NCBI GenBank assembly: GCA_030247855.1
Contig: JAPDRN010000047.1
Span: 62,001 to 126,000 of the forward strand
Length of the DNA stretch: 64,000 nt
DNA from: Knufia peltigerae
Taxonomy: Eukaryota; Ascomycota; Eurotiomycetes; Chaetothyriales; Trichomeriaceae
Direction: 5' to 3'
Part shown: positions 43,102 through 54,314 of the stretch, piece after piece
Layout: every line of letters begins with the position of its first letter
How positions within the stretch are numbered: position 1 is the first letter of the stretch
Made by a program: the position numbers and the translations under genes
The notes under the pieces: model-generated
The model's input: the letters and a program-made list of their open reading frames with translations, nothing else
What the model was told of the DNA's origin: nothing
The model's database searches: none

Positions 43102-44452
43102 ATGTCGCCCTCTGCAATGCACAATAAGGTCACACCGCCCTACCAGCGACCTAATTTATATATTCACGGTATCGGCGTTGAGTATCCTCCTCACGAGATC
43201 AAGCCGGAACAATTGGCCACTCTCGCAAAGCGCCACTATCCCAGTTCTCCAGCGTAAGCGTTTGTCCTACCTGCCTGACTGCCCCCGTGGGATCTTCCAG
43301 ACGCTGACAGGTCGCAGACTTGACAAAGTGCTGACGATCAACGAATACACCGGCATCGATGCTCGTTCAGCGATTGGGACCATCGACCACCCGATCGCCA
43401 ACGGGCCTGAAGCCCCTTCAATAGCCGAGTTGTGCGAGGTGTTCCTGGACGAGGGCGTGAAGCTGTCCGTGCAGGCATGCCGCAAAGCTCTGGAACAATG
43501 GGGTGGTGATCTGTCAGAGATCACGCACGTTGTTGCCACTACTTGCACCAACTCCGCCAATCCTGGTTATGATCACTATGTCGTCAAGCAGCTCGGCTTG
43601 GACCAGAGCATAGAGAAAGTCCTCCTCCATGGAGTCGGCTGCAGTGGAGGACTGGCTGCACTTAGAACCGCTGCCAACATCGCTCTTGGCTCCAGCTTCC
43701 GTCGAAAACCAGCGCGCATTCTGGTCTTTGCCTGTGAAGTTTCTAGCACCCTCGTTCGATCTGAACTGGACTCGATACACAAGGATCAGGAGATCAGGAT
43801 AGGTGTCGCGCTCTTTAGTGACTGCGCGTCCGCTGTGGTCCTGGGAAATGGCTTCAGCGATCGATACGATGAAGAGCCGATTCTAGAGCTTCTGGATTGG
43901 GATCACCGAATCATTGAAGACACTGAGAAGGATCTCGGATTCGACGTCGACCCTGTCGGTAGGTTTTGATTTCATCACCACCATCACAGACACAGCTTGC
44001 CGTCTGACATTGATCTAGGTTGGAAAGTCGTCTTGACTCAGCGAGTTCCCAAGCTTGCATCGGCAGCAGTGCCGGCCATGTTCGAGGATCTGGTCGGATC
44101 GATTCCCGAGTTGGTCGATGCAGGCAAGTTCAAAGCTGCCGATTACGACTGGGCGCTTCATCCTGGTGGTTCCACCATTATCACTGGAGTTGAGAAGACC
44201 ATGCATCTAAAACCTGAACATCTTCGCGCCAGTTATGAGATATACATTTCGCATGGAAACAGTTCCAGTGCAACCATCTTCAGTGTAATGAAACAGCTAC
44301 TGAAGGGAGATACCACCGAGCACATTGTCGGATGCGCCTTTGGGCCAGGTATAGCTGTGGAGATGATGATCTTCAAACGTGGCATCTCGGGGTCGAGTTC
44401 GGAATCAGCAAGTCCGACAGCATCTCTACCAGAGACACAGAGTCCTCCATAG
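43102..44452 (+). CDS. Type III polyketide synthase (chalcone-synthase-like)
   Basis: Exons 43102-43253, 43318-43958 and 44019-44452 give 408 residues, the normal family length. Introns 43254-43317 and 43959-44018 have GTAAGC and GTAGGT donors. The catalytic triad is complete: Cys159 in LLHGVGCSGGLAALRTA, His312 in WALHPGGSTII and Asn345 in YISHGNSSSATIF. A GCAFGPGIAVEMM loop near the C-terminus is the usual GFGPG equivalent. The N-terminus reads LYIHGIGVEYPPHEI, and NEYTGIDARSA lines the pocket edge. Type III PKSs are homodimers that extend an acyl-CoA starter with malonyl-CoA without carrier protein; fungal members make alkylresorcinols and alkylpyrones, often from long fatty acyl-CoA. The divergent P450 could modify the starter or the product; product identity cannot be read from sequence. 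Confidence 0.95.
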
Positions 44453-44678
44453 AGAGAGAGAGAAGGCGTCATGGTACGCCTTACGATGTCACCTACACCT
44501 TTGCCAGTGTCCTTAGATACTCCGTAAGAAGAAGAGAATCGGTACGAGGTAGGTAGATGTGCTTCGCCACAGAAATACAGCGAATTAGAAACGGGTCGAA
44601 TCCGGCTTTTCTCTCTCTCCCTCTCATTCTGTTCTATCTTTTTACACGAACAATGCGATTTCTCATCTGGAACTCTTC
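44453..44678. other. Short convergent intergenic
   Basis: 226 bp between the 3' ends of the PKS and the MmgE/PrpD gene, with a GA run at 44452-44462 and a TACTCCGTA motif at 44518-44526. Confidence 0.5.
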
Positions 44679-46091
44679 TCACTTGCTTCTGCCAAGGGAA
44701 TGAAACAAGTCATCGAGCATCTCCTTTTTCTCAAGATCTTGTATGAAAGACCAGATGCTCGAAATGGTTTTCTCATCCATGACAGTGCCAGCTAATGTCC
44801 GGAACTTCTCTTCAATGTCCCCAGGCTGTGGTGGGTTCTCCCTGGTGCCCCTTCGATGAAGTTCCCTTCGTTTGAACAATCGGCCATCCTTTGTCGTGAG
44901 CGTGATCGTACACCCATGACGGAACGAGCGGCCCATGGCATCGATCTCATTGTCAATATGAGCATGCATTCGAGGAACCATGTCAAGAACTCGCCTATCA
45001 TTCAACCGATCGTTGCTAAATTGATGTATGCCGGCATCTCCATCGATGGCAACCACTGCCAGGCAATAGAATAAATTCATCTGAGCTGAGATCAACCCCA
45101 GGGGCTTGTATTCCCAGGCACAGTGACGATAAGTCACCTTGGAGCATCCAACATCGATCTTTTCGATGTCCTCGGCGCTAAGACCGCTATCACGCATAAT
45201 AACGACCAGCCCGTCGAGCGCCGTGTGTATACTGGCGACCGTGGCATATGGCTTGTAGGCGACATTGAGCGTCTCCCATCTCGATCCGAGGCCAGCAAGG
45301 AGATGTTCCGCAGCCGGAGAGCTACTGAATGTCTGGAGGAACCCGCCGAATGACGCTTCCAGAACGTTGTGAATACCAGTGAAGCCTTTGCGGGCAAGCA
45401 AAGCTCCGTTGATTCCATTCTGGGCAGCCACTCCTGCATGCATTCGTTTCACCATGGACCCCTCTTGGGCGGCCATCAATCCAGAGGCAAACGAGCCAGC
45501 GATTCCCAGTGCATTCTGTGTCTTCTCCGTGTCAAGACCGATGACCTTTGAAGCGGCTGCGGCCGCTGTGAAGACGCCCGTACTCCCTTGGGGATGGTGT
45601 CCACGATAAAACAACCCAGAGCCTGTTGCCATGCCGATTCGGAGACCGACCTCGTACGCAGCAACCGTAGAGGTTATGAAATCGCGGCCGCTGCAGGTGC
45701 CCTCACTCTCGGCGAGTGCCAGTACGACCGGGATTATGATCGAGCCAGGATGATGTCCTCCGTCAGGGTGAATCTCGTCAAACTCGAAACCATGGCCACC
45801 TGTTCCATTGGCTAGAGCCGCTAGTGAGGCAGATGTCTTGTTGCTTCCACCGAATATGGTAGAGCAAGGCTTGCAGTCTTCCTCCATTGCCATTTCCGCG
45901 ACCATTCTACCCCATGGCGTCTGGTTTCCGAAGATAATAACACCCAGATTATCCAAGATGAGTTCCTTCACGTAAATGACAACGTCCGCAGGGATCTGTT
46001 CGTAGGAGAGAGTCGATATAAAGGCCGCGAGGTCGCGAGTTGCTCCTGGCAAAAGATCGGGGGCATCAAGTTCGAGTATAGAAGCCGCCAT
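44679..46091 (-). CDS. MmgE/PrpD-family enzyme
   Basis: Single exon, 470 residues from the ATG at 46091 (MAASILELDAPDLLPG); the frame extends upstream without an ATG, so this start is preferred. Family motifs are FGNQTPWGRMVAEMA, GTGGHGFEFDEIHPDGGHHP, GHHPQGSTGVFTAAAAASK and SFASGLMAAQEGSMVKRMHAG. The family includes 2-methylcitrate dehydratase and cis-aconitate decarboxylase; many fungal members lie near secondary-metabolite genes and act on small carboxylic acids. This copy is shorter than the mitochondrial 2-methylcitrate enzyme and shows no clear presequence, so a pathway-specific role is likelier than the propionate cycle. It converges on the type III PKS with 226 bp between stops. Confidence 0.9.
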   Translation of the reverse strand: MAASILELDAPDLLPGATRDLAAFISTLSYEQIPADVVIYVKELILDNLGVIIFGNQTPWGRMVAEMAMEEDCKPCSTIFGGSNKTSASLAALANGTGGHGFEFDEIHPDGGHHPGSIIIPVVLALAESEGTCSGRDFITSTVAAYEVGLRIGMATGSGLFYRGHHPQGSTGVFTAAAAASKVIGLDTEKTQNALGIAGSFASGLMAAQEGSMVKRMHAGVAAQNGINGALLARKGFTGIHNVLEASFGGFLQTFSSSPAAEHLLAGLGSRWETLNVAYKPYATVASIHTALDGLVVIMRDSGLSAEDIEKIDVGCSKVTYRHCAWEYKPLGLISAQMNLFYCLAVVAIDGDAGIHQFSNDRLNDRRVLDMVPRMHAHIDNEIDAMGRSFRHGCTITLTTKDGRLFKRRELHRRGTRENPPQPGDIEEKFRTLAGTVMDEKTISSIWSFIQDLEKKEMLDDLFHSLGRSK

Positions 46092-46892
46092 GGTTCTAAA
46101 TCTGGCTGACGGAGGTAGTGTTCTTGCCGATGCAATATAGGGAAAAAGATAGGAGAAAAATGATTTAGCTGGGATTCCTTCGAGCAACAGCTTACCTCTG
46201 CCAGGTTTGAGCCTTTATATCAGGTTAAGCAATACAAAGTTCCCTTTTCTTACCATTGATAATGCATCTTTGGCCAGGCTGGTATACCGGCGGCAAATCG
46301 GTCCGGTACCGGCGAAATTTCACTCCATCATGGCAATGTTGAAGTTGATTATCAAGAGTTGAATCGAAGTCGGAATTCGAAAGTAAATCGGACTCAATGG
46401 CCGGTCTCGGATTTGAGACAGTCGCGGACGTTCGAAGCCTGCCCAGCAAGACCCCGGACGACTACCCCATACGGGGGTGTTGCTTGATACAGGCTCCACG
46501 CGTAACCTGTCCTCCGAGCGGCTAGTCACGTTATTGGGACTTCTGCATGCCTTGAGTAGCCAGCTGGTATTCTACCTAATCCGCCATACGCATGTTGACT
46601 ACGATACTCCGTGCACTCTCATCAATTCAAAATACCTACCTTGGTACTCTCACACGGTGAGTCTGAACAGTCAACCAATGATAATTAACCAAGCTAGCTT
46701 CCTCTGGGTTAGCGCAGTTTTCTTCCAACATGTTCGAAATTTACAGGCGAAGATGTACGAGTATTCGTATTCGATATGAAGTATGTGCACTTTCAAGACG
46801 TTGTGTTTGTACAAAGGTGCTGCCATATATAGTCCCTCGGTATCTTGACTTCACCCAAGAATGGATAAACACGCAATAACTCAGTACCAAAG
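46092..46892. other. Divergent promoter region, no gene supported
   Basis: 801 bp between the MmgE/PrpD start and the asteroid-like gene. Short ORFs only. Confidence 0.5.
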
Positions 46893-48659
46893 ATGGGAAT
46901 CCCTCGACTCTCCCAAGATCTGCTTCCTTACGCGGAGCGCACTACACTATCATCAGCCTCGCAGTCTTCTTCACAGCAAGAAACAAAGCCGATTACCTCG
47001 TTGATCATTGACGGTCCATCTCTCGTCTATTACATATACAACAAACTCCTAGCTTACAAAATTTCAAACAGTCCCACTCTCATCGCCCAACAGCCGAGCT
47101 ATGAAGAGATCAACCAATGCATCACTAGGTTCCTCCTTGACCTCGACGCTCGGGGAGTTGAAATCCAAAGACTATTCTTCGATGGCGCCTTGCCGGTATC
47201 CAAGCGTGAAGTGCGCCTCGAGCGAATGGAGAAACTTCGCCAACAACTCGATGCGTATCGCAAGACATTTCCGGACTTCCCTTCCCTGCCAACTCTTCCG
47301 GACATAAATTACGACAAGGCGCTCTGGAGCACGGCCATAATATCGAGCCGGAAACTGACACTTCCCGCACCTCCATTCATGGTCGCCAGCGTCATCGAAT
47401 CTCTGCAGAAGAGTGGCAAATGGCGGGACACCGTGCAAGTGGTCAATGGTGAAGCCGACATATTCTGTGCCATGCTCGCAAAGGAATCCGGAGGCTGTGC
47501 CATCCTCACCAACGACTCGGACATGGCGGTTCATGACATTGGGTTTGACGGTCGGATTGTGCTACTCCACTCTCTCGAGAAGAGAATTACGTCTTCTTCA
47601 CAATCGTCGAACGCCGCTGTTGACGGACAGATCACCGCCCTGGCATTCAATCCGCGCCAGGTCGCCGAAAGGCTACAAGTTCCATCACTGCTCAGGTTCG
47701 GGTTCGAACGATACCTTGACCCGAGCTTATCAGTCTCCATGGTCAAAGAGCGCACCAGACAGAGCGATAGACTTGACAATGAGACTCTCGGGGAAGAATA
47801 CAAGGTATTTTCGGAGCAGTACGAAGAGTTACCTTCTACTCCTACTACGCTTCTTTTGTTCCCACAACAACAACAACAACAGTCGTGTATTGTATTGAAC
47901 GATCTAGACCCACGGACGGCCGAAGTGGTTTTGTGTTTTCCTGACTCCTCACCGAATGTATACCTGACTCCTATGAACGAGGATCCTTCGCGTGACTCTT
48001 CTTGGTCTTACGGTTCTGATATTCGACATTTGGCATATTCACTACTACTTCTCTTTTTGCGAGTAGTACAACGGTCATCATCAACATCACCACCATCATC
48101 GCCAACAACAATGACGAGCGCCACTCCTCCGGACACTTTAGAAGGAGTCACAGAGTACTCCAGAAAGGGGCAACGAATCACTTCGACCACTCTCAAATGT
48201 TTAGAGGTGTCACAGATCCAAGAACGAATATCGACACTCTTACAGTCGTTGCCGGGAGGAGGAGACAAGACCACCACTACCACTTTTGTTTCTCATTCGA
48301 TATCGGAATCGAAATATTCGACAAGACACCCACTACCAGCACCAGCACCATCACCACCACCACTGTTGTTGACTTGGTACACGTTCGCTTTACAGTCCGT
48401 AAACGAGCAAAAACTCTCAACAGGCAAGACTCCCTTTTCGACCACTCAAGTCTTTGGCCTCTTTGGTCTCCATGATGATGCTCAAACGACGGCTTCAACG
48501 CAACAACCCCCAAAAAAACTGTCGTGGGATGAGATGCATCTGTTAGGAAACATGCATGCAGTACTATACTCTCTACGTATCTTACGGCAACTTACACGGT
48601 ACGTAATGGTGACAGCAGCAGCATGTTTGTCCCAAAGAGGAGGGAGAGAAGGAGAGAAT

Positions 48660-48693
<34 letters not shown>

Positions 48694-49160
48694 ACAACAA
48701 CAACAACATTTCGGACGTGCTCGTGATACTGCCGAATCTTTTGTCCAAACTTGACCAGATGCCAAGTATACAAGATTTGTTTCTTGACATGCACGACCTG
48801 AGACGAGTGACGAGTCGGTTGAACTTGAACATTGAGACCCGGAATTTGGCCGTCGTCACAAATCTCAACACTGTGTTGAAGTCTTCGCCGACCGGTAAAA
48901 ACCCAAGCCAAACTCCAAAAAATAGAGACCAGGTTGCCCAGTCGGAGGGAATGGGGAAACAACCTCTAGTATCGACCTTGACTACGCCAGACGGTGATGA
49001 TGGTGACGACGACGGCGACTGGGAAGGAGGAGGAACGACGATCACGAAACGTGGTAAGCGCAACAAGAGAAAAAGAAGATCAAGTCGGGCCGATTCCTCG
49101 AACAAAAACAAAAGTCCCAACAACATATTTGATCTCCTGGGTACATTGGTGGATGGATGA
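46893..49160 (+). CDS. Asteroid-type XPG/FEN-like nuclease-fold protein
   Basis: Single exon, 755 residues. It starts MGIPRLSQDLLPYAE; SLIIDGPSLVYYIYNKLLAY supplies the first XPG-N acidic residue, RLFFDGALPVSKREVRLERM resembles the arch entry, and the XPG-I part reads NGEADIFCAMLAKESGG, then TNDSDMAVHD, with the expected acidic residues. This is the fold of Asteroid (Drosophila) and human ASTE1, structure-specific nuclease relatives. The C-terminal half is a poorly conserved asteroid-like region interrupted by low-complexity runs: Gln from CAA repeats (about 47868-47880), Gly/Asp/Asn from GGC, GAC and AAC repeats (48659-48710), and a Lys/Arg-rich C-terminus with GKRNKRKRRSSR as a probable nuclear localisation signal. 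Catalytic competence is likely but not proven. Confidence 0.88.
48659..48710 (+). repeat. Compound trinucleotide repeat (GGC, GAC, AAC) inside the asteroid-like gene
   Basis: Successive GGC, GAC and AAC runs code Gly, then Asp, then Asn. All stay in frame, so unit-number changes would only vary linker length. Confidence 0.85.
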
Positions 49161-49281
49161 TGAATTTATCGTTGGAACTATTGAGTCGAACTGACAAAGC
49201 ACGCAAAAGTTCGCTTGACAGCTTGGTCGTTACAAAGAACTACATTAGCTATTAGACCTAGGGCCAGGAACAGGAGGAATC

Positions 49282-51712
49282 TTAGAAACTAAACGAGTCT
49301 ACATCACCACCAAGGAACCCAACCGTGTCGAGGCTCTCCCAGCCCCATCCGTTCAAATCGTGAAACATAAAGTCGTCAACTCCTCCAGACGGGGTGGTGT
49401 TGAACTGGTCGATCATAACCTCCATGTCGTCTCCTTCTCCTCTTCCTTGTTCATACCCACTAATACCATTGTCATCCGCATTCGCATCTTTAGAAACTCG
49501 TGAACCCTCCTCAGGCATTGTCGGCGGCGGATGGATCAAGTCGTTTATACCACCGCTACGCACAGCTTGATGATGATCACGACCCCCCGAGCCCGGTACG
49601 TGCTGCTGCTCCGGCCCCTCTGTGCCATCACCGACAACAGTGCTTCTTGTTGTTGTGTCCACTGCTAGTTGTTGGTGGACATGACCATTCGCCGTCGTCG
49701 TCACACCACCCTTTTTACTCGCGACGGTCGTCGTCGCATCCTTCACAGCTCGATCCCTCAACCGGATCAACAATTCATGGTGCCGTCTGGACTGACTACC
49801 TTCGGGGGCCAGCTTGGCCAAAAAGTCCTGACAGCGTCTCGCCTTTTCGAGGTACACGTCGACACGGTCAAAGGCTTGCTCCAGGTACCGCGACCGACTC
49901 CTCTGGATCAAGAAGACGTACAAGGTGGAGATGGCCACGAGCGCCACGTAAGGCTGGAACCAAAACCCCTGGTATATGGTGCCCTTTTTGTTCAGCTCGT
50001 CTATCGTGTTGAGGATCGTCCACACCGAGGCGATGCATTCTTCGATCGGCTTCAGCGCGCCATGATGTCCGTGGCCCTCGGTGGTCGGCCCTCCCCGGCG
50101 TTGCCCCCGACCGAGACGGGTAAAGTCCGCCAGGAGACAACGCCGGGTGACCAGGATGCGAAGGTGAGCATAAGCCATTTTGAGCGTGGTGTTTTGCCTC
50201 TCAAACGTCCTCTGTCCCGTCAGAGTCTTGTCGCGAGGCTTCAGGAATTCGGGCAACGAGTCCCGCCACGCGTCGAGGGCATCGAGCATCTGATACGTGC
50301 GCACAAGAACCTCATCTTCCGTCAATGGTTGAAGCGGATACAGGAGTTGGTTGTTTCGTCCCATCAACCTAGACAAATCAGCGTGCGCAATGAAGGCCTC
50401 CAGGTTACCGTGCAATGGAAGATCGTCGGGCGATTCTGAAGGCACCAAGTCGTTGTCGTCGATATTGCGAGGATACTCTTGGTCGATGTCTCCGTCATGG
50501 AGAATCCTCGGCTGGCCCAGCATGGCACTCAGATAGCCATCAAGGACGTATGCGCACCAGAACGTACGCTTCCGAGACTCCAATGTCACCAGGTCGAGTT
50601 TGTTGGGCGAGAGAGGTTTCCGCTGGAGTCCGATCGAGGTTAGGATCGTGCAGACGAAACTGAAAGAGAAGCGACATTCATTGATCCGAAAGGTGCTCAT
50701 GAGATATAGACACATCGCCAAGCGTGCTTGTACGCTGACAAGAGTGGCTGGGCCAGGCTCTTGGTTGAGCAGGGATCTTGCCTTGTCAAAGTCTGCACCG
50801 GAGAAGTGGTCAATAAAGAGAATGCATTCATGACTGGGGGACAAAACATACATGCTCTGCTTCGGTTGAGCCCTTCGTCCCCTCCATTCTGGTATCTGTC
50901 GCCCGCAGTGGTATAAACAAGTGACTGGGAGCAGACTATCAGTGCACAGGCTGTCTCAGCCTTGGACAATTGAGCCCCGTCGCGAAGTTGAGAGATCCAT
51001 CTTTCCGTCGTTGGTCGATGGAGGAACCGGTATGTGGGCATGGCAAACTGGAAATATCGTTCGACGAGAGTGATGGCTTCCTCTCGCGTGGGCAAGGGTT
51101 GGTTTCTGTTGATGGGTGGCTGGGGGATGTCGCCATGACATGTCAACGGTGCCGTCGGCAAGGATACCTCTTCTTCGACCGTACCAGATCGATTCCAGAT
51201 GTGGTAGAGGAACGAAACACCCGCAGAGGGGCCGATGTGCTGACCCTGGGCGAAGGTCTGGGGAGGATCCAAAGATACCGACGGTGGAGGTACATTCAAC
51301 GCATCGTATCTTCCAGCACGGACTACTCCTCCTGCATGACCGGGTGTTCTGGTCGAAGAATGGCTTACGACTGCTGTGGGAGACTGAGGCTGAGAATTCC
51401 TCCTTCGTGGGGTCACTGGACTCGATCTTGCGAGTTCATCGTTGTACTCGCATCGAACCCCTTCATTGTGGCAGTAGTCGCAAGGCTGAGTCCCCGTACA
51501 GCGGACCTTGCGCCTTATGTCTCAATAGGTTAGCAGCGCCCTTTTCTCCCTCAATGCGATAAACAACAATTTGTACAGGCACTGAATGCAATAAATAGGT
51601 AAAATGGGACTCACCTTCTGCAAAAGGCACAAGCTCGTGCGGTGCGAGGATGTTTGAGCTTTCGCTTCTTTGGCGGACTGCTCGGTAGTTGATCGTTGTC
51701 AAGATGGATCAT
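49282..51712 (-). CDS. Zn2Cys6 transcription factor with fungal-specific middle domain
   Basis: Exons 51615-51712, 50852-51513 and 49282-50792 give 756 residues. The start MIHLDNDQLPSSPPKKRKLK carries a basic nuclear signal. Splicing across intron 51514-51614 (GTGAGT donor, GCTAAC branch) yields CAFCRRRKVRCTGTQPCDYC and on to HNEGVRC, a perfect binuclear zinc cluster. The second intron (50793-50851, GTATGT...GTGCAG) joins the sequence into NRSRAYFDKARSLLNQ. The middle region has TILTSIGLQRKPLSPNKLD and SRKRTFWCAYVLDGYLSAML, the classic fungal_trans motif. The C-terminus is Gln/Gly/Asp-rich and acidic, a possible activation domain, ending GWESLDTVGFLGGD. It diverges from the DUF3245 gene and is too far from the PKS locus (3.2 kb past it) to be assigned as its regulator, though that is possible. 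Confidence 0.9.
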
Positions 51713-52257
51713 TGAGCATGCCTTGACAAGGGCGTACAGTGGCCGACAACACTTGACTCGATGAGGTTCCGTAGGGAATTGAGGTCAACGGAGACGGAAC
51801 ATAAAGCACCCAGAACCATCCAGAGGGCTCGAGTGGCGGCTCACGGAGACTTCCGTCGGGATGGGATTCTGGAGGCCGACTAGAGAGATACCTAGGTAAA
51901 TAGTCACACTCAGTCAAGCGCCGTGCCAACATCTGTTCTCCTCCCTGCCAGAGATCTAGCACAATTTTGCACTGTAGAATTGATCATGAAGTCAAAGACG
52001 TCTATGGACTTGAAATACCACCACTACGAGCACTTGCTCGAGACAAGGCTGGATGAAGTTGGAACGCGGACCGAGGATTCTCGTCTAACCTTCCCCATGA
52101 TCTTTTTCTTTCTCCAAAAATTATCAAGACAGTCCGGACAAAGAATATGCGTCACGGAGTACGGGGATATGACAACGATGAATTGACTCTTTCCCAACCA
52201 GGGACCAACAGACATTCGCAACAAGTCTATTGACAAGAACACAATGCCAATCCCAGC
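51713..52257. promoter_or_regulatory. Bidirectional promoter region, Zn2Cys6 gene / DUF3245 gene
   Basis: 545 bp between divergent starts. A seven-codon upstream ORF (52244-52267) overlaps the DUF3245 start codon in another frame. Confidence 0.5.
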
Positions 52258-53012
52258 ATGTCCGTGACCAAACCTCCCTCTAAACCCTCCGATACCGACA
52301 TATCTACCAACGAGGCCCTTCTGCACCACGCCGAGGCCTCTCGCCTGGCAAAGTCATGGCTCTCCGGTGTATTCGGTGACGAGTCCTCCGCCGCCTCAAT
52401 CGAGGACGAGCAAGACGACTGTGACAAGAATGTGGCCAAAAAGCCGTTTCTCTACTCGGACACGTATGGCCTCCATTCTACTCGTCCCGGTTTCTTGTTT
52501 ACTGACAAAACCCCCCGGCCAGTGGTGGAATAGGATACACCGAACCCACAGACGCCGCCTCCTCAGCAGCATCTCGAGCCTCGGATCCAGCAACGGCATT
52601 CCTCCGAAAACAAATGCTCGGTCGCGGAGCCAACCAGCACACTTTTACAAGGGGGCTGCCTCCTCCTCGATCAGGACACCCGCTTCGGAGGCGTCGACAC
52701 GACGACGAAGAAGACGAGGAAGAAGGTAGATCTGGATTGGGAAAGAGCAAAGCCTTGAAACACAAGCTCTCAAATGCCAAGGTTTCGTCGTCGGCAGAGA
52801 ACATGAATGGCGCAGATGAGATCGTGCCTCCACCAGGACCACCGCAAGCGAGCAGCGACCACCCGGCGGCCTCACACGGTCACCAACCCAAGACGGCGGC
52901 GCAGGAAACGAGAGGCAAAAAGAAGCGCGGGTCCAGCTATCTAGACGAGATATTGGCCTCTCGTGCGTCCAAGAAGAAAAAGAAGAAATCTGGGAAAGGT
53001 GACGATGGATGA
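52258..53012 (+). CDS. DUF3245-like basic protein
   Basis: Exons 52258-52463 and 52523-53012 give 231 residues. The 59-bp intron (GTATGG donor, TTTACTGAC branch, GGCCAG acceptor) is needed to join FLYSDT to GGIGYTEPTDAAS; without it the first frame stops at 52533. The N-terminal part (HHAEASRLAKSWLSGVFG) is helical, the middle has TAFLRKQMLGRGA, and the tail is strongly basic (RGKKKRGSSYLDEILASRAS and then a Lys run). This matches my recollection of the DUF3245 family, small fungal nuclear or nucleolar proteins of unknown role. The Lys-rich C-terminus would act as a nuclear or nucleolar localisation signal. Confidence 0.8.
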
Positions 53013-54314
53013 ATGGGTGAACGAAACGACAACCGCAATACACTACTACCCCGAGGCAAGAAGAAGAATCAACCACCCTTGCTATTTTCATCGCCTATAC
53101 AAGAACTCGTACACAGAAGTGGTTCGTTGAAGCGCAGACGCACGCACGTACCGCATCTGAGGACCAACACTATCAAAGGTGACAGTATCCTCGTCACCCT
53201 ACTTGCCACAACTTGTCGACAACCATTTTTTGGAGGCGGATTTCAGGGTCTCCAAGATATATATACTTGGGCCTCTCTCCGTCTCTTCTCAGTCTCTTAC
53301 GAAGAACCATACAGTCGGCTGGGGGCGCATCCCGTTCCGCGTTGCGAATGCCTCGTCCGAAAGAAAAATGTTTCACGCTGCCACGTAACGTAGCGCTTAT
53401 CCCGGGCAACACCAACATGGGCCACATCAAAGTCTACCGAGACGGATCTTCCTCTGCTGGACTTTCTTCTGTCCACATGGGTCCGGATACAGATCGAGTG
53501 TTCGGCGCCCGTCTTGAGACCTCGAGATCTCGGACCCAACATCAACCAGGCTCAGCACATCATCGACGATACGTACTCAACATCAAAGCTTGACCCCGAC
53601 ATCATATCGAGTCTGATGTCACCAAACCCACAGCTGACTGCCGTTACCATCAGACATATTCAGTGTAGATAAAGTTTCATCACCTACAGAAGAAACAAAA
53701 GACCATGACAAAGTGAGAAGATGATTTAGGGAAAAGTGAAAAGAATCTTCCTTGCATACGCCGTTCTCATCCTCGTCCTCATCCTCATTAAACTTTAGTA
53801 AAGTAAGGCAGAAGAGATGTACAACTACCTTCCTCACCACGTGGACCTCCTAGCTAGCTAGAATATATCATAAACATGGCCCTGTAGAGCCCAGTCTTTT
53901 TTGTCTGTACATTGACTCGACGAATCTGGTGACTTCTTCCGTCCAGGGAAGATGCGACTTTCATGGCTGTAACAATACGCCTTTTGTAGGCAGTTCTCGG
54001 TTTGTTGATCCGTAAAAGAATGGCGGGTTGTTTCCTTTCTGAGAAATAACCGTACAAACGCTGGAAACAAAAAGTAAGATGAGGAACGTGGACAGGGAAA
54101 AACAACTCCGCCAATGCAAATGTCTGGGACCATTAGGCTGGCTTTTTTGATAACGCGCAAAAGTCAAACCAAAAAAAACAATGTACCTCCCTCTCAGATA
54201 TATATACACACTCGGGCTCGAGCTCGCGCCCGCCCTGCCATACGTCGTTTCACAAGCATGCCGGCGAGGAATATCGCCGGGTCCCAAAATCCAGTCCAAA
54301 TATCCACATCATAT
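53013..54314. other. Convergent 3' region with a possible unconfirmed small gene
   Basis: A near-palindromic TATA-like element (53252-53270) precedes pyrimidine-rich sequence and two overlapping plus-strand reading frames: an ATG ORF 53348-53593 and an open frame 53394-53648 without ATG. No domain or splice pattern decides between them. Confidence 0.4.

Noticed and set aside
46092..46187. 32-residue N-terminal extension of the MmgE/PrpD protein
   Set aside because: It has no ATG in frame; the ATG at 46091 gives a normal start.
49500..50439. Long plus-strand ORFs of 170 and 256 codons
   Set aside because: They are antisense shadows of the GC-rich last exon of the Zn2Cys6 gene.
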